Shown: one piece after another, positions 1-6,911 of the stretch
How positions within the stretch are numbered: the first letter of the stretch is position 1
Layout of the letters: each line of letters opens with the position of its first letter
Virus record (IMG/VR): IMGVR_UViG_3300030202_000906
Coordinates: 1 to 35,137 of that record
Length of the DNA: 35,137 nt
Origin: a virus
Strand: one strand, 5' to 3'
The notes under the pieces: model-generated
Told to the model about the DNA's origin: nothing
Databases searched by the model: none
The model's input: the letters and a program-made list of their open reading frames with translations, nothing else
Program-made: the position numbers and the translations under genes

Positions 1-2
1 TA

Positions 3-101
3 ATAGATGATAGTTATTATAGGAGAGAGATAAGTAGGGAGGAACTTATAAGACTAGCCGAGCATTTTCTTAGCCGGGCATTAGAGAGGGCGCCAGAGTA
101 G
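3..101 (+). CDS. 3' end of a possible rightward gene (partial)
   Basis: An open frame enters from the left edge and ends at TAG (99-101). Its last residues, ending REELIRLAEHFLSRALERAPE with the terminal E before the stop, read as a charged amphipathic helix rather than random translation. The stop lies in the loop of the 87-108 hairpin, as expected if this is the last gene of a rightward operon converging on the integrase. If the genome is circular or continues outside the window, this could be the end of the rightward operon that starts near 34746. No family is recognised, and only 32 codons are visible, so the call is weak. Confidence 0.3.
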   Translation: MDDSYYRREISREELIRLAEHFLSRALERAPE

Positions 102-108
102 GCGCCCT
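87..108. terminator. Hairpin between converging genes, terminator-like
   Basis: AGGGCGCC (87-94) and GGCGCCCT (101-108) form a perfect 8-bp GC-rich stem with a 6-nt loop. It sits 7 bp beyond the integrase stop codon and at the end of the possible rightward gene. The plus strand continues with only a modest T-rich tail (GTGTGTTTA), and the minus strand has none, so it is a plausible but not textbook bidirectional terminator. Confidence 0.45.
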
Positions 109-114
109 GTGTGT

Positions 115-1260
115 TTAGATACCAGCTTGCGCCATGCTTTTTCTTACACGGTTGTTTCTATCTTCATCTTTAAACCAATGCACATATTGTTTTTTAGTAA
201 ATTCTACTGATTCATGGCCTAATAGTTGGCTAACAATATAATAATCACCTTCAAATTTATCGAACAATATAGAAGCAAAAAAGTGTCTAAGGTCATGCCA
301 AGTAAAAGCATCGACACTACTTTTTTTAATAGCATTTTTTAATTTAGTACGAAATGTTTTGCCAGATATTGGCATATTATTTCTATTACTAAATACATAA
401 CTATTTTCTTTTGGCATGCCACGTTTTAACTTTTCTTCTTTTAAGGCTTTAGATAAATCTTCGCTCATAGGTATTTCACGAAAAGAACCTTTAGTTTTTG
501 GTACACCAATTTCTTCACCATGTTTAGCAACCTTAACAGCTTTAGATATTTTTATTGTTCCTGCATTAAAGTCAACATCATTCCAAGTTAATGCTCTTTG
601 TTCTCCTTGACGCATACCTGTAGCTATTGCTGTGTAATATAATAATTTAAAATCATTATCTATATTAGAACGTACGCTATGTATAATTTTTGGATTAAGA
701 CGTGTAGCCTTCATGTCCTCATTATAATCTTGTGGCTTTTCTATCTTTGCTGTTTCTAAAGGATTGCTTTTTATATAAGCGCACTCAACAAAGTATTTAA
801 ACATTTGTTTAAAATGCTGTAAATAGTTTTGCCTAGTCTTAACACTTGTCTTGCCACCTGCATGCCTATTAATAGACATAGGCCCATTAAAAATGTCTCT
901 AGTAATTGTTTTGGGGGTTCTTAAAGGTGGGTAAATTAGTTCGCCTAAATCCCAATCTGCAAATTTAGTACCTGCAATTTGTGTTTCTAATAACAATGCA
1001 GCTGATGCTAATTTATGTTTTCTTTCTGATTCACCAATAGCTTCTCTAGTAGTCTGTTCTTCTATCCATTGGTTTAATGCTTCTTGACCAGTTACTCTAT
1101 GATTAAGAGGTACATAGTTTTGTTCTAAGTGTTGCTCCCATAATTTCTTTGCTTCAAGTTGAGCAACTTTTTTATCTTTATATGCTTTGCGACCTGCTTT
1201 TATTTTTCTTGCATCTACTATATAAAGTTTATTCTTTTTATCATGTATTATGTTTAACAT
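115..1260 (-). CDS. int: Tyrosine-recombinase integrase
   Basis: Site-specific recombinase that would insert and excise the phage at a host tRNA-Asn gene. The C-terminal catalytic domain shows the family residues in order: R in GMRQGEQRAL (R217 in a 381-residue numbering), HDLRH (H322, R325), LLGH (H349) and the nucleophile in KKQYVHW (Y359). The N-terminal part (about residues 60-170) fits a SAM-like core-binding domain, and the first 40 residues fit an AP2-like arm-binding domain. I prefer the ATG at 1260, which follows GAAGGG by 8 nt; an ATG 12 codons upstream (1296) is also open but lacks a clear ribosome site. The attachment site with arm repeats lies immediately upstream, as in typical integrase-attP modules. 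The gene reads leftward and is the last minus-strand gene seen. Confidence 0.95.
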   Translation of the reverse strand: MLNIIHDKKNKLYIVDARKIKAGRKAYKDKKVAQLEAKKLWEQHLEQNYVPLNHRVTGQEALNQWIEEQTTREAIGESERKHKLASAALLLETQIAGTKFADWDLGELIYPPLRTPKTITRDIFNGPMSINRHAGGKTSVKTRQNYLQHFKQMFKYFVECAYIKSNPLETAKIEKPQDYNEDMKATRLNPKIIHSVRSNIDNDFKLLYYTAIATGMRQGEQRALTWNDVDFNAGTIKISKAVKVAKHGEEIGVPKTKGSFREIPMSEDLSKALKEEKLKRGMPKENSYVFSNRNNMPISGKTFRTKLKNAIKKSSVDAFTWHDLRHFFASILFDKFEGDYYIVSQLLGHESVEFTKKQYVHWFKDEDRNNRVRKSMAQAGI

Positions 1261-1351
1261 TATTTTGACCCTTCTGTTATTGATTATAAAAATCATTTAT
1301 ACTATTAATATAATGACTTTTAATGTCAATTACAAGGGGTCGAATTAAAAA

Positions 1352-1421
1352 AACCGATTGACCTTTTGTCCAGTAGATTTTTTATAATTTTTTATTGTCC
1401 AGATTTTGTCTAGTAAACTAC
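1352..1421. repeat. Left attP arm: integrase arm-type sites
   Basis: Contains AACCGATTG (1352-1360), TTTTGTCCAGTAGA (1364-1377), ATTGTCCAG (1394-1402) and TTTTGTCTAGTAAA (1404-1417). The composite GTCCAGATTTTGTC plus AGTAAA plus TACT recurs on the other side of the tRNA-like core at 1628. Directly repeated short motifs flanking a tRNA-derived core are the expected arm-type integrase sites. They also lie in the upstream region of int, so binding could autoregulate the gene. Confidence 0.7.
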
Positions 1422-1471
1422 TTTTTCAAAATCAGCAAAAATAAAAAACCTAATAGTATCAAGGGATTAAA

Positions 1472-1521
1472 TGGCTCCGCGGGTAAGATTCGAACTTACG
1501 ACCGATCGGTTAACAGCCGAT
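1472..1521 (-). other. attP: attP core: 3' half of tRNA-Asn(GTT)
   Basis: On the minus strand this is the 3' part of a tRNA: anticodon stem ATCGG, loop CTGTTAA (anticodon GTT, asparagine), stem CCGAT, variable loop, T-arm with GTTCGAATC, 3' acceptor strand CCGCGGA-G and encoded CCA (1472-1474). The 5' half is missing: no matching TCCGCGG acceptor strand or proper D-arm precedes the anticodon stem. It is therefore not a tRNA gene but the phage copy of the attachment sequence that restores the 3' end of the host tRNA-Asn on integration. An inverted repeat (CTCTGTAA 1532-1539 / TTACAGAG 1576-1583) and a direct repeat TGCCTTGCT (1525, 1568) lie just beyond it. Confidence 0.85.
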
Positions 1522-1601
1522 TAATGCCTTGCTCTGTAACCCTTGCAAATCCTCAAAAGTCAGAATATGCCTTGCTTACAGAGTAACATGTGTTCCCAAT
1601 T

Positions 1602-1713
1602 ATGTCCACACATTGCCGTATCTACTGTCCAGATTTTGTCCAGTAAATTACTAGCAAAAAACCGATTGCCTATAAAAATTGTCCAATAAAATATTAAAGA
1701 AGTTGTCCAGTTC
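1602..1713. repeat. Right attP arm: integrase arm-type sites
   Basis: Contains TATGTCCACA (near 1602), CTGTCCAG (1625-1632), TTTTGTCCAGTAAA (1634-1647), AACCGATTG (1660-1668), ATTGTCCAATAAA (1678-1690) and GTTGTCCAG (1702-1710). The last site falls just inside the lysozyme stop end. The 1625-1651 block repeats the 1395-1421 block almost base for base, 230 bp away across the tRNA-like core. Confidence 0.7.
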
Positions 1714-2140
1714 GCATAATCTTTTCTAATCTTAATGCTCTGGTTTTAACTTGTTTAGCCCATCGGCTATCCATCATTTCGTTTGCTGCTTCGCTCCATG
1801 ATTTCGTATTTAATGCTGCTTGAAATTTCTTAAACTTATTGAAACGTGTTAGCCCAAGATTAAATAACATATTAGCAACACATATTTTTCTAGGTTCGTT
1901 TAAATGATTCCACCATTCAAATGCTTCGGCTTCTTTTAATACGCGTTGTATGTCATTCATTAACAAGTACCGGGCTTCATCTTCTGTTATACCAAACATA
2001 CTTAGTTCTCTACCGATTCCTAAAGTTGGTTGTGCTATAACAGTATAACCCTTTTTTATAAGCTCACCATTATGATCGTCATAAACCTTTAAGCGCAGAC
2101 CTTCATCTGCTGTCAGCATGTCAGCTAGTTCTTCACGCAT
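1694..2140 (-). CDS. Endolysin, T4-type lysozyme (GH24)
   Basis: Muramidase that cleaves the glycan strands of peptidoglycan at lysis. The T4-lysozyme signature is visible: DEGLRLKVYDD supplies catalytic E13 and D22, followed by PTLGIGREL with T39, matching E11-D20-T26 of T4 lysozyme. The loop between D22 and T39 is longer than in T4. At 148 residues the length is typical. There is no signal peptide, so it should depend on a holin, for which the 64-residue protein at 3011-3205 is a candidate. Its ATG overlaps the preceding small gene by 8 nt. It is the last gene of the late operon before attP. Confidence 0.92.
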   Translation of the reverse strand: MREELADMLTADEGLRLKVYDDHNGELIKKGYTVIAQPTLGIGRELSMFGITEDEARYLLMNDIQRVLKEAEAFEWWNHLNEPRKICVANMLFNLGLTRFNKFKKFQAALNTKSWSEAANEMMDSRWAKQVKTRALRLEKIMRTGQLL

Positions 2141-2312
2141 TAGGATGACCTAGTTTTTTGTGCAGTTGTTTTACCAACTTATGTTTCTTTAACCTACGGT
2201 CTAGTTCAATGCCTATCTCTCTGCCTTTAGCTTCAAGTTCAAGTTTAGACATTTCGTTTAACTCATTTATTGTAGGTGTTTTAGTAAACCAACCATTTAA
2301 CCATTCAAACAT
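2133..2312 (-). CDS. Small HeH/SAP-like protein (59 aa)
   Basis: A 59-residue ORF too short for most gene callers. The ATG at 2312-2310 is preceded by GGAG seven bases upstream, and the TGA overlaps the lysozyme start. The protein begins MFEWLNGWFTKTPTINELNE and continues with a KLELEAKGREIGIELDRRLK segment. That matches the pattern of HeH/LEM-like mini-domains common in phages, in which ELxAKGRELGIELDRR precedes KLVxQL. The role is unknown; these domains often bind nucleic acid. The position between SNase and lysozyme in a tightly packed operon and the good ribosome site support a real gene. Confidence 0.75.
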   Translation of the reverse strand: MFEWLNGWFTKTPTINELNEMSKLELEAKGREIGIELDRRLKKHKLVKQLHKKLGHPNA

Positions 2313-2321
2313 TGTTTCTCC

Positions 2322-2693
2322 TTATACCCACGGTTCTTTAGATCCACCAAAGTAAGGGCGAGCGTGTCCTTCTAAAACCATTCTTTCGCATATATCTTCG
2401 CCATCAACTATAGGCACAGCGAGGATTCTCCCGAACTTGCCCTTGCCCTTGCCATCCTTAGATGTTTTTATAATAAACCTTTTGGGAAGCAACTCTTTAA
2501 GACGTTCCTTACTCGCAAGGCCCAACGCTTTCTCCTCAAGGTTGCGCGTTCTGCTTTCCGGGGTATTGATTCCCAACAGGCGCACCCTTTCTTTTCGCAA
2601 CCACACTTTAAAGCCAAGATCAACGCTAACATCTATAGTATCTCCATCAACAACTCTAATAAGTTCACATTTATATTCATAAGTCATTCGCAT
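2322..2693 (-). CDS. Staphylococcal-nuclease-like (SNase) protein
   Basis: A 123-residue thermonuclease-fold protein predicted to cleave DNA or RNA using Ca2+. Motifs: VVDGDTIDV (metal-binding Asp and Thr), VRLLGINTPES (the family's Arg followed by catalytic Glu), FGRILAVP (second catalytic Arg) and the late EGHARPYF. No signal peptide is seen, so it would act in the cytoplasm or after lysis. Start is the ATG at 2693 or the one at 2687; the second gives an ATGA overlap with the lipoprotein gene upstream. Location within the lysis cassette suggests late expression. A role in degrading host DNA is inference. Confidence 0.88.
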   Translation of the reverse strand: MRMTYEYKCELIRVVDGDTIDVSVDLGFKVWLRKERVRLLGINTPESRTRNLEEKALGLASKERLKELLPKRFIIKTSKDGKGKGKFGRILAVPIVDGEDICERMVLEGHARPYFGGSKEPWV

Positions 2694-2902
2694 AGCCGAT
2701 CATAAATTTCATTGTGTACTAACAAGTCATCAACTAAAGAATCAGAGATAACTTCTATATCTGATTCAGTAGGATTAATAGGCGATGCTATTAAACAGTA
2801 ACCCTTACTTCCGCTTGACATACTTAGACAACCGCTTACGTTTATTAGCAACGCTAGTAGCATTAATCTTTTTAGTAACTTCGTTTTTAAGATGTAAGTC
2901 AT
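2684..2902 (-). CDS. Rz1-like outer-membrane lipoprotein (o-spanin candidate)
   Basis: A 72-residue protein with a basic N-terminus, a hydrophobic stretch (LMLLALLINVSG) and a lipobox LINVSGC, so the mature protein should begin at the cysteine near residue 25. The mature part has the small Rz1-like pattern KGYCLIASPINP then D, LLVHNE and a terminal C, seen in many phage lysis lipoproteins. The first 98 nt overlap, in another frame, the 3' end of the 68-residue gene upstream, as in classical Rz/Rz1 pairs. Function as outer-membrane spanin is inferred from family and position. Confidence 0.72.
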   Translation of the reverse strand: MTYILKTKLLKRLMLLALLINVSGCLSMSSGSKGYCLIASPINPTESDIEVISDSLVDDLLVHNEIYDRLCE

Positions 2903-3011
2903 CTAATTGATCCTTCATAACGTCTGCTTGTACTGCTTTACGCATAAGCATAAAGCCAAACAACTTACTTGCTAGTTTGGCTATGCCACCTAATGCTGAT
3001 AACCAGCCCAT
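2805..3011 (-). CDS. Small membrane-associated basic protein; possible i-spanin partner
   Basis: A 68-residue protein with an amphipathic or weakly membrane-spanning N-terminus (about residues 3-22, WLSALGGIAKLASKLFGFML), a charged helical middle and a strongly basic tail (NKRKRLSKYVKRK). Its 3' end is overprinted by the start of the Rz1-like lipoprotein gene, the arrangement expected of an inner-membrane spanin. It is short for one, and the hydrophobic part carries lysines. The holin-candidate stop and this ATG overlap by one base at 3011. The gene is likely real, the function unproven. Confidence 0.6.
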   Translation of the reverse strand: MGWLSALGGIAKLASKLFGFMLMRKAVQADVMKDQLDDLHLKNEVTKKINATSVANKRKRLSKYVKRK

Positions 3012-3205
3012 TACTGGTCGTCTTTATTACGATTTTTACCTATGTTGCCTGATAAAAGATTAAGTATTTTTAATACAAAATTAATAATTTTATCATCGCT
3101 TTGTGTAGGTGTTAATGCTGTTATTGCTGTGCAAGCTGTAACTATACCAGTTACGGCTGCTATCCAAGCAGGCCCAGAATTAAAAAATCCAACAATCATA
3201 TCCAT
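3011..3205 (-). CDS. Holin candidate (64 aa)
   Basis: A short hydrophobic protein. The N-terminal segment (about residues 2-33: IVGFFNSGPAWIAAVTGIVT and following TACTAITALTP) can span the membrane. It is followed by a conserved-looking DDKIINFVLKILNLLSGN and a charged GKNRNKDDQ tail. Small proteins with this ITALTP...LNxLSGN pattern are common next to endolysins in marine podoviruses. Size, topology and position three genes upstream of the lysozyme fit a holin, but no experimentally defined holin class is recognisable. Confidence 0.6.
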   Translation of the reverse strand: MDMIVGFFNSGPAWIAAVTGIVTACTAITALTPTQSDDKIINFVLKILNLLSGNIGKNRNKDDQ

Positions 3206-3221
3206 ATTCTTTCTCCCATTA

Positions 3222-3422
3222 TTAAATTACAAGTCCATAAACAATAGCAAACAGACCAGCAATAATACTTCCGCTTGTACCTATTACGATCCATTCCAAT
3301 CTTCTTAATTGAAACTTCACTTCAGCATGTGATTGCTCACACAAATATTCATGCGACTTAAATCGTGCTGATAATTCTAATAGTTCTGCGCTTACAGTAT
3401 TTATGCTTTTAGGTCTTGCCAT
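3222..3422 (-). CDS. Tail-anchored small membrane protein
   Basis: A 66-residue protein with a soluble N-terminus containing a heptad-like stretch (SHAEVKFQLRRLEWI) and one C-terminal transmembrane segment (VIGTSGSIIAGLFAIVYGLV). The architecture resembles XhlA-type haemolysin/holin accessory proteins. It lies between the coiled-coil protein and the holin candidate and may belong to the lysis apparatus. The specific role is not known. Confidence 0.6.
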   Translation of the reverse strand: MARPKSINTVSAELLELSARFKSHEYLCEQSHAEVKFQLRRLEWIVIGTSGSIIAGLFAIVYGLVI

Positions 3423-3426
3423 TTTT

Positions 3427-4080
3427 TTATTTCCCAGCTAGAGGGTTGTTAAGTGCTTTTTCAAGCATATCGCGAAGCCTGTCCTCTAGTTCTTTTAGCT
3501 TCACATCTAGTGCTTCAGCTCTACGCTGTGCATCAGATTCTATAGCAGTTCGTTTTCCGTCAAAGCGATCTTCCGCATGTTGTATTAATGTGCGAATATC
3601 ATTTTCACTTATACGGATTGAACTGCGAATTTCTTGCTCAGTTGTTCTACTTCTTTTATCAACCGCAGCAATCTGGTCTAAAACTGTGTGTATGTCTGCA
3701 CGCAAATCATTGCGTATTGTTCTGGCATCATCTTGTGCCGCTGTTACTAATTCTTTTAATGCGTCTACTTCTATAGTAATAGTCTCAAGTATAGTGTGAA
3801 CCTCTGATGATAACGCTTCTATTTTTATGCTAGAATTTTCTTCTAAGTTGGCAATGCGCTCATCGGTAACAGCTACACGTTCCTGGAACCCAGATAAGTC
3901 TGGAGCAACAAACTCATTAATCTGTGTTTCCATTGCTGTCCATCGGGCATATCCCTCGAACCCCGCCCAGATAGCACCGCCTAAAGTAGACAATGCTGTG
4001 AGCAATGCAATTATCTTGGTAGACGATTTAAACTTTACGCCACCAAATTCTATTTCAGATTTACTCATACTGCATGTCAA
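3427..4080 (-). CDS. Inner-membrane coiled-coil protein
   Basis: 217 residues: a short cytoplasmic N-terminus, one transmembrane segment (about 22-45: IIALLTALSTLGGAIWAGF) and then a long, almost uninterrupted coiled coil to the C-terminus, rich in A, E, R and D. The topology (N-in, long periplasmic coil) is that of an i-spanin, although it is longer than usual. Proteins with a similar TM plus YxRWxxMExxINExxAPDLSGF junction occur in other marine phages. The start may be ATG 4080 or the ATG at 4068; the gene overlaps the stop of the upstream exported-protein gene. Spanin function is inference. Confidence 0.7.
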   Translation of the reverse strand: MTCSMSKSEIEFGGVKFKSSTKIIALLTALSTLGGAIWAGFEGYARWTAMETQINEFVAPDLSGFQERVAVTDERIANLEENSSIKIEALSSEVHTILETITIEVDALKELVTAAQDDARTIRNDLRADIHTVLDQIAAVDKRSRTTEQEIRSSIRISENDIRTLIQHAEDRFDGKRTAIESDAQRRAEALDVKLKELEDRLRDMLEKALNNPLAGK

Positions 4081-5743
4081 TCATTTTATTAAAAGTTAGG
4101 CTATCTCGCACACCAAAAAAATTACCTAACGGATCTTGCAATATAGCGTCTGCATAGATTTCTTCGCTTTCGTACCAAGTAGGTTGTGTTTGTACGGGCG
4201 CACTATATGTTTTAATGTTAGGGCCAAGTGCATTTACCAAAGCAAGCGTAGTCATTTGGGCTACATTACTATAAGGGTCTACAAGATTGTTTAATATCTC
4301 GTTGGCTTTGGCTTGCTTTTGCTCTTGCTGCTTTTCTTGCTTTTCTTGTTTGGCGGTTTTTTGTACGGGTTCTTTTTCTTTGACATCATTTTGTGCTACC
4401 TCTTTCTTTTCTTCTGGTTTATCTTCTACGATTTCTTCTTTAGTTTCTTCCTTAGTTTCTTCAACTTGTTTTTCTTCTTTTACTTCTTCAACCACTTGCT
4501 TTTCTTCTACTTCTTCTTGCTGTGGTTCTTCAGCAACTTCTTGTTTTTCTTCTACTGGTTCAGGCTTTGGCTCTGATTGTTCGGCAACAACTTCTTTAAC
4601 AGGCTCACTTTCAGTAGTTTCTTCTGTAGGCGCTTCTGGTTGCACCTCATTAACAGTAGGTTCTTCCGTAGGTGTTTCTATTTCAACTACAGGTTGTGGC
4701 GTTTCTACAGCCGTTGTAGAACCTATTTCTTCAATCTCTGCTACTAAAATTTCAATATCTGCAACGGTATCATCTATTGTATTGCCTGTTACAACATCTA
4801 CTGTTATTTCTGGTGTTACTGGAGTAATAGTTCCCATTCCAGTATCTGTTGGCTGATCAATAGGAGTATCTATTGGCGCAATATTAATATCTAAAATGTC
4901 AACATCAATAATGTCTGGTGTTTGTGTAACAGGTGTTGAAGTAATAGGATCGTCTATAATTGTATTTATAGTATTATCTAATTCTTGTTGTGCAACAACT
5001 TGCATCCATGTATCGACAACAGTCGTAATATGATTGTAGGCTACGTTATATTGAAACTCATCCCAATAGTATTCTCCGTACCCACCAATCTCTATATATA
5101 CTTTATCTAATTGGTTAGCAAAATCATACGCACCATTAACGGTATTAACCCAATTTGTATTGTTAGTATAATTATTAGGGTTTTGCGTAAAGGTTGTTTT
5201 GTCTATAGTTACTAACCCTGTTTCCCATTGCAGCACATTGTCATTATACCCTTTAGTTTGGACATACGCTGTTTGTCCTTCGTTCTGGTACATGCTGTCT
5301 GGAAACGCAAACAAAAATTCATAGTCTACTTTACCGCCTGATTTAATATCAAAACTATTTAAGTCAACGTATTGGCGCCAGGTTGTTAAACTATTACTTC
5401 TTGCATGGCCACACCCACTTGTTCGGCCATCAATACCTGTTGCCGGGAAGCCTGATGCTGCATCGGTACATGCAGAATGAGGATATATACTGCCAGCACC
5501 GCCCCAATCTGTATTAACATTACCATCTTTAGATGCAGCAACAATACCATTATCGCTGTCTAATACATCGCCTGTTGTTTTGTTTTCTATAGTAACCGTT
5601 GTTTCTGTAACAGTTTCTACATTACCTTGTTGTTCTATTTCAGTTGTAACCGTTGTGCCTTCATCAAGCATTTGGCCCCATGTATCAAAGGAGAAGGAGC
5701 AAGAGCAACACGCCACCAATACTAAGACCAGTAAGTTCTTCAT
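4061..5743 (-). CDS. Large exported protein, Glu/Pro/Val-rich, probable lipoprotein
   Basis: 560 residues. The N-terminus MKNLLVLVLVACCSCS is a signal sequence with a possible lipobox (LVAC). Residues about 60-250 look like a globular, Gly/Asn/Tyr-rich exported domain. Residues about 270-330 are Thr/Asp/Ile-rich. Residues about 345-470 form a low-complexity Glu/Lys/Val/Pro repeat tract with many EEVKEE-like units. The last 80 residues return to an ordered segment (LALVNALGPNIKTY, then WYESEEIYADAI) resembling a tail found in other marine phage proteins. The first 59 nt overlap the end of the 184-residue gene. It could be envelope- or virion-associated; the function is unknown. Confidence 0.75.
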   Translation of the reverse strand: MKNLLVLVLVACCSCSFSFDTWGQMLDEGTTVTTEIEQQGNVETVTETTVTIENKTTGDVLDSDNGIVAASKDGNVNTDWGGAGSIYPHSACTDAASGFPATGIDGRTSGCGHARSNSLTTWRQYVDLNSFDIKSGGKVDYEFLFAFPDSMYQNEGQTAYVQTKGYNDNVLQWETGLVTIDKTTFTQNPNNYTNNTNWVNTVNGAYDFANQLDKVYIEIGGYGEYYWDEFQYNVAYNHITTVVDTWMQVVAQQELDNTINTIIDDPITSTPVTQTPDIIDVDILDINIAPIDTPIDQPTDTGMGTITPVTPEITVDVVTGNTIDDTVADIEILVAEIEEIGSTTAVETPQPVVEIETPTEEPTVNEVQPEAPTEETTESEPVKEVVAEQSEPKPEPVEEKQEVAEEPQQEEVEEKQVVEEVKEEKQVEETKEETKEEIVEDKPEEKKEVAQNDVKEKEPVQKTAKQEKQEKQQEQKQAKANEILNNLVDPYSNVAQMTTLALVNALGPNIKTYSAPVQTQPTWYESEEIYADAILQDPLGNFFGVRDSLTFNKMIDMQYE

Positions 5744-6239
5744 CGGTTACTAACTCCTCATTTTTAACATTATCTTTTTTCCATTGCTCATAGTCTGGGC
5801 GCTTTTCTGGATTTTCTTCCCATGCTTTTGCAGCTTCAATTCCTATAAGCCCTTTGTACGGGCAAGGTGTTCCTGCCATATTCATCGCTTCAAACACTCT
5901 TTCGTCTTGGCATAACAAAGATACAGCAGCAACTTTCATCCCACTACGAAACAAAGTCCGTGATAATTTTAACCGCTCACAATTTAAGTCTCTAATTGTT
6001 GTACCGCCTGCAATACCAAATATCTGCGATTGTATAGCTGCACTTGCAGCTGTTGAACATACGTCTTGGTTATTAACTACTACTCCGGGAGCCGAAGCTG
6101 TAGAAGGTGTGCGGTCTACTGTAGTGCTTGATACTGTATTACTTGATGTACTTGTTACAGTATTACTTTGCGCCCAGGCATTTACGCATAAAAAAACCGC
6201 CATGACAGCGGTTAACAAAAAGTATGATAGTTGTTTCAT
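5685..6239 (-). CDS. Exported Cys-containing protein of marine phages
   Basis: 184 residues with a clear signal peptide (MKQLSYFLLTAVMAVFLCVN, cleavage after AWA-Q). A Ser/Thr/Val-rich linker follows, then a compact domain with four or more cysteines: NNQDVCSTAAS, IRDLNCERLKLSRTL, VAAVSLLCQDERVFEAM and GTPCPYKG. This family is one I recognise from marine phages, but I know no function for it. The C-terminus ends in SIGGVLLLLLLL, a short hydrophobic tail encoded by the same bases that encode the next gene's signal peptide. The ATGA overlap with the upstream gene indicates coupled translation. Confidence 0.78.
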   Translation of the reverse strand: MKQLSYFLLTAVMAVFLCVNAWAQSNTVTSTSSNTVSSTTVDRTPSTASAPGVVVNNQDVCSTAASAAIQSQIFGIAGGTTIRDLNCERLKLSRTLFRSGMKVAAVSLLCQDERVFEAMNMAGTPCPYKGLIGIEAAKAWEENPEKRPDYEQWKKDNVKNEELVTDEELTGLSIGGVLLLLLLL

Positions 6240-6892
6240 CGTCTGTATGCTTTAACTCCGCTATCGTCTGTCCAACGATTAACTCTAGCAACTACATCTA
6301 TAACTTGTTTACCATCTACAGTTTTATAAGTATCAGTATGTAATGCTATAAACGCATCCATATCACTAGCACCATCAACAGCATCACATATCGCTTTATG
6401 GTCGGTACGAATTGATGCCATATAAGAAATTACATCTGAATGTATGGCTGTATTAGCAGTAACTTTACGTTGTATTAACCAATCAAATCCTTGTAATAAA
6501 CTATTAGCATCTGTAGTTGCTTTGTTTTTAGCATTAGTTTTTAAACCATAATTTATTCTTTTTGTTGTACCATCTTCTTCATATAATTGTTCACCATCTT
6601 CATCTTTAGCATCTTCGTCAGCTAGTTTTTTGTCAGCAGCTTTAACTCCTATAGTACGCACAACACTATTTTTGCTACTATGAATAGCATAGCTTTCATC
6701 TACCTCTATATAATAATTAGTATTTAAATGGCTTCCAGTAGTTGTTACTGGTACTATACCTACAGCTTTTAACTCGGCTGTTGTCCATTTAAACATCTGT
6801 CTTGGGTATGTTGTGCCACCAATAACCATAGTCTTTGGATGTTGAATCAACTCCTCTATGGTATCTTCTGCATCATTTAGTTTAGCCCACAT
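6236..6892 (-). CDS. Tail-fibre-associated protein of unknown function (218 aa)
   Basis: A soluble protein just downstream of the two fibre genes. It has an N-terminal segment with an IGGTTYPRQMFKWTTAELKA motif typical of small phage tail-accessory proteins. An acidic linker (KKLADEDAKDEDGEQLYEED) follows, then a helical C-terminal region. Similar architectures (including DUF4376-type) occur in fibre-assembly or baseplate-adjacent proteins, but I cannot assign it to a named family. The context suggests a fibre chaperone or adaptor. Confidence 0.65.
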   Translation of the reverse strand: MWAKLNDAEDTIEELIQHPKTMVIGGTTYPRQMFKWTTAELKAVGIVPVTTTGSHLNTNYYIEVDESYAIHSSKNSVVRTIGVKAADKKLADEDAKDEDGEQLYEEDGTTKRINYGLKTNAKNKATTDANSLLQGFDWLIQRKVTANTAIHSDVISYMASIRTDHKAICDAVDGASDMDAFIALHTDTYKTVDGKQVIDVVARVNRWTDDSGVKAYRR

Positions 6893-6911
6893 TGTTTTTC
6901 TCCTTTATTAA

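Noticed and set aside
1472-1540. A complete tRNA-Asn gene
   Set aside because: Only the anticodon arm, T-arm and 3' acceptor strand are present; the D-arm and matching 5' acceptor strand are missing. Treated as an attachment site.
4287-4856. Plus-strand ORF of 189 codons opposite the Glu-rich protein
   Set aside because: It is the antisense of a low-complexity repeat tract (Ser/Cys/Phe-rich output), lacks a ribosome site and runs against the late operon.
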